Of a stretch of 18,637 nucleotides of DNA, positions 13,557 to 18,637 are shown piece by piece (the first letter of the stretch is position 1; each line of letters opens with the position of its first letter). This stretch comes from JAYTXL01 sp043742955 (GTDB lineage Bacteria > Verrucomicrobiota > Verrucomicrobiia > Limisphaerales > JAYTXL01): contig JAYTXL010000012.1 in NCBI GenBank assembly GCA_043742955.1, positions 1 through 18,637 on the forward strand. The letters run 5' to 3'. A model generated the notes under the pieces. That model was not told where the DNA came from, did no database searches, and was given only the letters and a program-made list of their open reading frames with translations. The translations under genes were made by a program, and so were the position numbers.

Positions 13557-16500
13557 CTATTGAGGCGCGGTGGCGCGGGCCAACAAATCGGGCAGGTCGT
13601 AATTGACGCTCGTTACAGCGAAGTCTGGTTCACGGCGGAACGGCTGGCGCACGTAGCGTGGCTCGACGGCATCACCGTCCACGGTGACGATGGCGAGGAT
13701 GAAATCGTCGGGCTTGTTCATCGCGGTCATGATTTCGTTGCGCGTGATGGTAACGGTATTCGCCCCGACGGCGCGACCTTTGACTTCAAGAAAACGGAGC
13801 TTGCCGGTGTTGGGAACCCGGGATTCGACATCGTAGCCGCGATTTTCCGCGCTGATGTCCGCCGGCTCGAACCCCAGCCGACTCTCGGCGGCCATGACCG
13901 CCTGCATGGCGAGCATTTCGACGCGGCGCCGAACCTCGGCATCGTAGGTGTTGGGCGGCGGCGGTTCGGACAGTCGGACCGATGCGTCGCGCAAGCTGCG
14001 AGCGGGCACGATGACCGCGCCGCCAATAACGACCGGCGGCAAAGGCGAAAGCTGGGATTCGAGTTCGAGTTCGCGGAGACGGTTATGCAGACGGGCCTGC
14101 AAGTCGTCGGCGCGCTGTTGCGCCTTGTCGGAATTGAGGCGGGCGTTTACCTGGCCGGCGCTTTCTTGAAGGCGCAATTGCTGGGCACGGTGATCCCAAT
14201 AATTGATCTCCTTGGTGAGCCGTTCGCGAACGGCGACCCGCGTGCGTTCAATCAGATCCGTGCGGTGGTCGCGCACCTCCATGATGTGTCGCGGGAGTAA
14301 CTGGGCGATGGCGTAGGAGGTTGCCTTGGATTCCAACTCCTGATTGAGCCAGGGTTCACGGAGCAACGCTTCGAGCGCCGGAAGTTCCTCATCTTTGACC
14401 GGACGATAATCGAGGTAGGGCGCGAAACCTGCCGGAGAACACCGGCCCTGCGCGTCAACCTCGATGAATTGCATCTGACGCGAGATGACGCGGCGATGTC
14501 CGGCGCGATCGGTGCGGGCGTCCTGGATGGCGTGGTCTAAACAGAGCAAGGCGCGCGGGCCGGACGCGGTTTCGCGATCATCTACCAGAACGGCGCCGCG
14601 CTTGAGCAGGTCGCGATGGCGTTCCAGCAGGACATCGGACACGGCCTGTAACAGGGGATGGCCGGGGCTGATGAACTCGGCGACCGGTTTGCCGGGCACG
14701 GCGATGAGATGTTTCTCGAAGGTGACGCGCTCGTAGCGGACAAGGACAGGGTCGCCGATGCCAGTCTGGCGGTCGCGCTGTCGCAAGACCGCCGGGACAT
14801 GGTTGATCTCGAACCGACGCGGCTCGCGTTCACGGATCGAGCCGCCCAATTCCTTGAAGGCGGCGAGGAAATAGGACTCGATGAAATGCGGCTGCAACCG
14901 GCGCGCCTCGATGCGCTCCATGCTCTCGCGGATGCGACGGACCTTGGTTGCGTCCATGGAATCGTGCGCCAAGGCGCGTTCCTCGAGGAGGCCGCGGAGC
15001 TTGTCGTGTTCGAGCGCGGTATCCACGATTTGAAACAGGCGGGCGCGTACCTCGGGAAGGTCGCCGTAGCGGATGGCCTCCATGAGCACTTCGCGCAGCG
15101 AACGGTTATCGAACGTGACCTTGCCGAGCACGTCGAATACCTGCCCCCCAAGCGCGTCGCGCTCCTCACCGAGTTTTTCGAGCAACCGCTGATACACCGC
15201 ACCCTCACGGGTTTCAGCGGCGACGAGGTTCCACAAATGGCATACCTCGGTCTGGCCGATACGGTGGATGCGACCGAAACGCTGTTCGAGGCGATTGGGG
15301 TTCCAGGGCAAATCATAGTTCACCATCAAATGGGCGCGCTGGAGATTGATACCTTCGCCCGCCGCGTCCGTGGCCAGCAGCACTTGCGTGTCTTTGTCCT
15401 GGGTGAAAAGTTCCTGCGCCTTGGTGCGCTCCTCGCGACCCACGCCCCCATGAATCAGGACGACGGCCTCGGGTTTACCGATGAGCGTGCGAATATTCTT
15501 GGCCAAATAATTCAAGGTGTCGCGGTGCTCGGTGAACAAAACGAGTTTGCGACGATGGCCATGGGCGTCGAACATCTCCTGATTGTTTTGCAGCAACGAG
15601 GAAAGTTCCTCCCACTTCCGGTCCTTGCCGCTGCGCCGCACCTCGAGGGCGAGGTTCTCCAGCCGGCGGAGGATGGCGATTTCCTTTTCGAGTTCAGCGA
15701 TGGTTTGCGCCGCCGTGGCCTGATCAATGATCTGTTCTTCGGCGGCCTCCACTTCCACATCGGGCGCGTCGTCCAGGTCTTCGATATCGTCGGGCGATAG
15801 CGTCGGCCCGGAACTTTCTAGCGGCACGGTCGCGCTGCGGCGGAGGAGTTTTTCCTCGGTGAGACGTTTTTCGAGTCGTTCACGGCGGCGGCGAATGGAC
15901 TGGTAGATGGCTTCAGGCGAAGACGCGAGCCGACGCTGCAACGAAACGAGCGCGAAACCGACCGTGCCGCGTCGCCCATCACTGTTGAGGCGGTCGGCGA
16001 GGTTGAACTGGTCCTGGACGTATTCCGTGACTTCTTGGTAAAGGCGGGCTTCGCCATCCGAGAGGGTATAATTGATCGTGTAAGCGATGCGCTCGGGGAA
16101 CAACGGCGTGCCGTCGAACTTGAGCAGGCGCTCTTTCACCATGCGGCGCATCATGTCGCTGACATCCGTGGTGTGGACGCCGTCGCGGAACTTGCCCTCG
16201 AAGCGGTCGCCATCAATCAACGCCATGAAGAGTTGGAAGTCCTCCTCCTTGCCGTTGTGGGGCGTGGCGGTCATCAGCAGGAAATGGCGGGTGAGGCCGG
16301 AGAGCAGGCGGCCCAAGTGGTAACGCTTGGTGTACTTGGCCTCGCCGCCAAAAATTGTGGCGGACATTTTATGCGCCTCGTCGCAGACGATTAAATCCCA
16401 ATCAGTGTCCTTGAGCTTGGCCTGAACGTCCTCGTCGCGACTGAGCTTGTCGAGGCGGGCAATACAGAGCTGGTTCTCGCGAAACCAATTGCCGGTGCGA

Positions 16501-17069
16501 GCGGCCTCCAATTTGTCGTTGGTGGCGATGTCAAAGGGCAGATTGAATTTGCGCCAAAGTTCGTCCTGCCATTGCTCGACCAGGTTGCCGGGACTCACGA
16601 TGAGGCAACGCTGCAAGTCACCACGGATGAGGAGTTCCTTGATAAACAGGCCGGCCATAATGGTTTTGCCGGCGCCAGGATCGTCGGCGAGCAGGAAACG
16701 CAAAGGCTGGCGCGGTAGCATAGACTCGTAAACCGCCGTGATTTGATGGGGTAACGGTTCAACCAGCGACGAGTGGACGGCAACCAGCGGATCAAACAGA
16801 TGTGCAAGCCGGATGCGATGGGCCTCCGAGACGAGCCGGAATACGCGGCCATCACCGTCAAAACTCCAAGGACGACCTGCGGTGAGGACATGAAGCGAAG
16901 ATTCGCGGTCGCGAAACAGAATCTCGGAACCGACGCGGCCGGCGGTGTCCTTGTAAACGACCTCCAGCACGTCTGAGCCGTGCCACTTGGCGCTCAAAAG
17001 CTCGGTGAGGGAATCGGGGATGATTCCCTTGACAAGTAAACCGACGGTGAGGTCTTCGAGACGAGCCAT
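13557..17069 (-). CDS. SNF2-type helicase with C-terminal DUF3883 nuclease-like domain
   Basis: A very large superfamily 2 helicase, the first gene of the operon. Numbering from the outer ATG at 17084, motif I is DDPGAGKT (134-141), the Walker B box is DEAH (235-238) and motif III is TATP (272-275). Helicase C has LFTEHRDTL, ATDAAGEGINLQ and RFGRIHRIGQ. A coiled-coil-rich middle separates this from a C-terminal DUF3883 domain, where D1085 in GYDVES and E1100-V-K1102 resemble a PD-(D/E)xK nuclease core. The architecture resembles the DISARM DrmD-type helicase. ATG 17069 (MARLEDLT) is preferred because it gives the family-like N-terminus; ATG 17084 would add five residues. Neither start has a clear ribosome site. 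Probable role: ATP-driven DNA translocation during recognition or blocking of foreign DNA. Confidence 0.9.
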   Translation of the reverse strand: MARLEDLTVGLLVKGIIPDSLTELLSAKWHGSDVLEVVYKDTAGRVGSEILFRDRESSLHVLTAGRPWSFDGDGRVFRLVSEAHRIRLAHLFDPLVAVHSSLVEPLPHQITAVYESMLPRQPLRFLLADDPGAGKTIMAGLFIKELLIRGDLQRCLIVSPGNLVEQWQDELWRKFNLPFDIATNDKLEAARTGNWFRENQLCIARLDKLSRDEDVQAKLKDTDWDLIVCDEAHKMSATIFGGEAKYTKRYHLGRLLSGLTRHFLLMTATPHNGKEEDFQLFMALIDGDRFEGKFRDGVHTTDVSDMMRRMVKERLLKFDGTPLFPERIAYTINYTLSDGEARLYQEVTEYVQDQFNLADRLNSDGRRGTVGFALVSLQRRLASSPEAIYQSIRRRRERLEKRLTEEKLLRRSATVPLESSGPTLSPDDIEDLDDAPDVEVEAAEEQIIDQATAAQTIAELEKEIAILRRLENLALEVRRSGKDRKWEELSSLLQNNQEMFDAHGHRRKLVLFTEHRDTLNYLAKNIRTLIGKPEAVVLIHGGVGREERTKAQELFTQDKDTQVLLATDAAGEGINLQRAHLMVNYDLPWNPNRLEQRFGRIHRIGQTEVCHLWNLVAAETREGAVYQRLLEKLGEERDALGGQVFDVLGKVTFDNRSLREVLMEAIRYGDLPEVRARLFQIVDTALEHDKLRGLLEERALAHDSMDATKVRRIRESMERIEARRLQPHFIESYFLAAFKELGGSIREREPRRFEINHVPAVLRQRDRQTGIGDPVLVRYERVTFEKHLIAVPGKPVAEFISPGHPLLQAVSDVLLERHRDLLKRGAVLVDDRETASGPRALLCLDHAIQDARTDRAGHRRVISRQMQFIEVDAQGRCSPAGFAPYLDYRPVKDEELPALEALLREPWLNQELESKATSYAIAQLLPRHIMEVRDHRTDLIERTRVAVRERLTKEINYWDHRAQQLRLQESAGQVNARLNSDKAQQRADDLQARLHNRLRELELESQLSPLPPVVIGGAVIVPARSLRDASVRLSEPPPPNTYDAEVRRRVEMLAMQAVMAAESRLGFEPADISAENRGYDVESRVPNTGKLRFLEVKGRAVGANTVTITRNEIMTAMNKPDDFILAIVTVDGDAVEPRYVRQPFRREPDFAVTSVNYDLPDLLARATAPQ

Positions 17070-17084
17070 GCTAGGCCGAATCAT

Positions 17085-17297
17085 CTTGTCGGATTGTCAA
17101 AAATGAAAGTCTAAAAGCGAATTTGTGGGTATTTGGCGCGGGAAGTTGGCGTCCGCGAGCCAGTGGATGCGACGTTCTCGGATTCAGCCGCATGCTTCAC
17201 TCTGCGCCGACGTGGAGCGCGAGGTGACGGAGGCGGTCGCGGGTGATGCAGCACAGCATCGCGGTGATCCGGGAGCGGAAGCTGCGTGGGGTGTGAT
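17085..17297. other. Intergenic region upstream of the defence operon
   Basis: A 213-base gap between the DUF6998-like gene and the helicase, both on the minus strand, so it should hold the main operon promoter. The 60 bases next to the helicase are AT-richer than the surroundings, and a TTGACA occurs on the minus strand at 17100-17095. That hexamer is too close to the ATG to serve as a normal -35 box. I see no convincing -10, operator or gene here. Confidence 0.4.
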
Positions 17298-17852
17298 TCA
17301 GCTATTCGATTGGTGGACGGAAAATACGCATGTCCCGAGCTTCAGGGCCTTTTTGGAGAGTGGCAAAAACCAGGCTTTTTGCCTGACGTTCCACTGCTTT
17401 GTCTTCCAGAAGATGTCCCATGTAAATTCGAATACATCCGTTGCCTGGAGCATGCTGTTGACACGCACAACGATCAGGTAATCGAACGCCCGATTGTCCT
17501 CTTGATGATCTTTCTCAAGGTGCAAAGCACTGGTACGTGTGGTGGACGTGGACGCGGCTTTTATGCTGTAGAACGCTCCGGCGGAATCTTTGGCATCCAC
17601 GTTGGTTCTGTTTGTATCGAGGAGCATAAGCGGACCACGTGGACTGTGGGTTTTATAAATCAACTCGACGTATCGCTCTCCCAGGTCGCCCACCACGTTC
17701 TTGGTGCGAATGATTTTGCGGTGCGTCATTGCCGCCATCACGGTCGCGAAGGCGGATATTATTTCCTCGTCGGAAATGTCCTTGTCGGTGGCAACGTGTG
17801 AGAGATCAAGTGGCATCTGGGTGTCAAAGGCATGGTGAAGCATGGCGTGCAT
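17298..17852 (-). CDS. Restriction-endonuclease-like protein (DUF6998-type)
   Basis: A protein of about 184 residues. It shows GDLGERYVELIY, then NVDAKDSAGAFYSIK, FDYLIVVRVN and FEFTWDIFWKTKQWNVR near the end. This order of E, D and xIK with a strand between them fits a PD-(D/E)xK-type core, and the overall pattern resembles DUF6998-like proteins often found beside methylases. ATG 17852 is chosen; a TTG at 17861 would overlap the stop of the upstream small frame by 4 nt. It lies upstream of the main operon on the same strand with a 213-nt gap, so it may be transcribed separately. Nuclease activity is inferred from the motif order only. Confidence 0.6.
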   Translation of the reverse strand: MHAMLHHAFDTQMPLDLSHVATDKDISDEEIISAFATVMAAMTHRKIIRTKNVVGDLGERYVELIYKTHSPRGPLMLLDTNRTNVDAKDSAGAFYSIKAASTSTTRTSALHLEKDHQEDNRAFDYLIVVRVNSMLQATDVFEFTWDIFWKTKQWNVRQKAWFLPLSKKALKLGTCVFSVHQSNS

Positions 17853-17857
17853 GAGAA

Positions 17858-18055
17858 TCAAGCGCGGACACCCACAGAACGCGGGACGTGGCGCGCATTC
17901 AGGTCGTCACCGTCGAACTCGAACACCTGAGCAACGATGCCGCTTGATTGGAGAAATCCATTCGCGTCCTGGGGCCAGCGCAGCCGGCAGATCGCTCTCC
18001 ATTCCGAGTTGATCTCTGGGGTAAGAATGTTCCGGTGCCCGTCAGTGATTGCCAC
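17858..18055 (-). CDS. Short unknown reading frame, possibly the 3' remnant of a larger gene
   Basis: A 65-residue frame from GTG 18055. The same frame is open upstream to a TAA at 18140-18142, giving 93 codons with protein-like composition (CPHLIRTNSPEWGQKDAFWQ before the GTG) but no ATG or TTG. It ends within a few bases of the DUF6998-like start, so the two may be an operon. The lack of a good start, and the loss of the frame exactly at AT-rich direct repeats, suggest a 5'-truncated gene. I do not recognise the family. Confidence 0.4.
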   Translation of the reverse strand: MAITDGHRNILTPEINSEWRAICRLRWPQDANGFLQSSGIVAQVFEFDGDDLNARHVPRSVGVRA

Positions 18056-18141
18056 CGGTTGCCAGAATGCATCCTTTTGACCCCATTCAGGCGAGTTGGT
18101 TCTGATTAAATGTGGGCAAGTGAAAGAGCGAATAAACCCTT

Positions 18142-18173
18142 ATTTAATGGGCATTTAATAGGGATTTGAGGGC
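18142..18173. repeat. AT-rich near-tandem 11-bp direct repeats
   Basis: ATTTAATGGGC (18142-18152) is followed directly by ATTTAATAGGG (18153-18163), 9 of 11 bases identical, and then by a weaker third unit, ATTTGAGGGC (18164-18173). They stand out in a GC-rich setting and coincide with the point where the upstream reading frame is lost. They could be a protein-binding site or a recombination scar; the function is unknown. Confidence 0.45.
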
Positions 18174-18308
18174 TTTTCTGGCGTCAGATTAGGTATTGGA
18201 ATTAACTTCCCCGGGGAGAAGGAACAGCATTCGTCCGTTTCTCGTTTGACGGATAACCGTCCGGCAAACCCCGACACACAACATTTCAAAGCCGGCGCCG
18301 AGTGGTTC

Positions 18309-18345
18309 CCCCTCGCCCCGGGGGAGAGGGACGGGGTGAGGGCGA
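18309..18345. repeat. REP-like GC-rich extragenic palindrome
   Basis: CCCTCgCCCC (18310-18319) and GGGGaGAGGG (18321-18330) form a near-perfect palindrome, followed by ACGGGGTGAGGGCG. It belongs to the broad CCCTCACCCC...GGGGAGAGGG class of dispersed repeats and is related to the copy at 806-852. The 354 bases between 18056 and 18409 hold no gene that I can support: only this element, the AT-rich repeats and the terminator hairpin. Confidence 0.65.
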
Positions 18346-18377
18346 TCGTTCCCCAAACCACACTTCGAACTCTCTAA

Positions 18378-18401
18378 AGCGCCGAATCAGTGATCGGCGC
18401 T
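18378..18401 (-). terminator. Hairpin terminator for the right-edge gene
   Basis: On the minus strand AGCGCCGA and TCGGCGCT form a perfect 8-bp stem with an 8-nt loop, 8 nt after the TAA of the right-edge gene. The T-run after it is short (TTTAG), so rho-independent strength is uncertain. Confidence 0.55.
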
Positions 18402-18409
18402 CCGACTCG

Positions 18410-18637
18410 TTACTTGGAAGCCTCCGTCCGGTTCGTTTCCTTCTTCATCGGCTTGAAATTTCCCTCCTCGCAGCAACGCACAAACCCCTCGGTGACCGTC
18501 TTCAATTCCTCCCAGCGGGCGCGAATGACTTTTGCCTCATGCGCGTTGATGTGGCTGTCACCGGCGGCCTCGGCGATGACGCCAAGCATGTCCGCGAAAT
18601 CCTGGACGATCTGGTTGGTCGCCGGAATGACCTGAAA
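18410..18637 (-). CDS. C-terminal 75 residues of an unidentified protein, 5' end outside window
   Basis: The minus-strand frame is open from the window edge to TAA at 18412-18410. The peptide is soluble and helical with protein-like composition (FADMLGVIAEAAGDSHINAH, ARWEELKTVTEGFV) and a lysine-rich end. The helix pair with 'D..INAHEA..IR..W.EL' recalls small phage-type regulators of the CII family, but the similarity is too slight to name it. It is followed by a hairpin terminator. The opposite-strand frame over the same bases is a shadow. Confidence 0.6.
   Translation of the reverse strand, partial: FQVIPATNQIVQDFADMLGVIAEAAGDSHINAHEAKVIRARWEELKTVTEGFVRCCEEGNFKPMKKETNRTEASK

Noticed and set aside
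14658..15800. 380-codon open frame on the + strand
   Set aside because: Antisense to the helicase C region, which carries intact helicase motifs.
17095..17100. TTGACA on the minus strand as a -35 box for the operon
   Set aside because: It lies only 10 nt before ATG 17084, and no -10 hexamer follows at 16-18 nt before either candidate start.
17286..17801. 171-codon + strand frame as a real gene
   Set aside because: It overlaps the minus-strand DUF6998-like gene, whose translation shows an ordered nuclease-like pattern; the + strand frame shows none.
1..18637. CRISPR array, retron or reverse transcriptase, BREX PglZ, DISARM DrmA/B/C
   Set aside because: No regularly spaced repeats and no frames with the required motifs were found on either strand.

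Overview
The window is GC-rich and gene-dense and reads as a genomic (defence) island. Nothing in it fixes the taxon. GC-rich intergenic palindromes of the CCCTCACCC type and the style of the proteins suggest a Verrucomicrobiota or Planctomycetota-like bacterium, but this is a weak inference.

Left edge (1-1723, + strand): two overlapping genes for ParB/RepB-family proteins. The first enters from outside the window. The second carries a palindromic repeat inside its 5' coding region. Pairs like this usually belong to plasmids or integrative elements.

Centre (17084 down to 1841, - strand): eleven co-directional, tightly packed genes, read in this order. (1) A 1,170-residue SNF2-type helicase with a C-terminal DUF3883 domain. 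(2) A STAS/GHKL ATPase. (3) A STAS-like DUF4325 protein. (4) A PIN-domain protein. (5-6) A complete Septu pair, PtuA ATPase and PtuB HNH nuclease. (7) A DUF1156 amino-methyltransferase. (8-10) A toxin-antitoxin-chaperone (TAC) module of RelE/HigB-like toxin, XRE antitoxin and SecB-like chaperone. (11) A Swt1-like HEPN domain fused to a DUF499 AAA-type ATPase. The helicase, methylase and DUF499 protein look like the backbone of a DISARM- or BREX-like modification-linked defence system. No PglZ, DrmA, DrmB or DrmC is visible. Septu, TAC and the GHKL/STAS/PIN cassette look like modules nested in that backbone. Genes overlap or nearly touch inside modules, while the larger gaps (94, 51 and 21 nt) mostly fall at module borders. 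The PIN-ptuA gap holds a terminator-like hairpin and the methylase-toxin gap holds an 18-bp palindrome.

Right edge (17298-18637, - strand): a restriction-endonuclease-like DUF6998-type gene, a short upstream reading frame cut off at AT-rich 11-bp direct repeats, a GC-rich palindromic repeat, a terminator hairpin, and the 3' end of a gene leaving the window.

Model (inference): the methylase marks self DNA, the helicase and HEPN-ATPase respond to unmarked DNA, and the nested Septu, TAC and PIN modules add nuclease or RNA-damaging layers under the same transcription unit.
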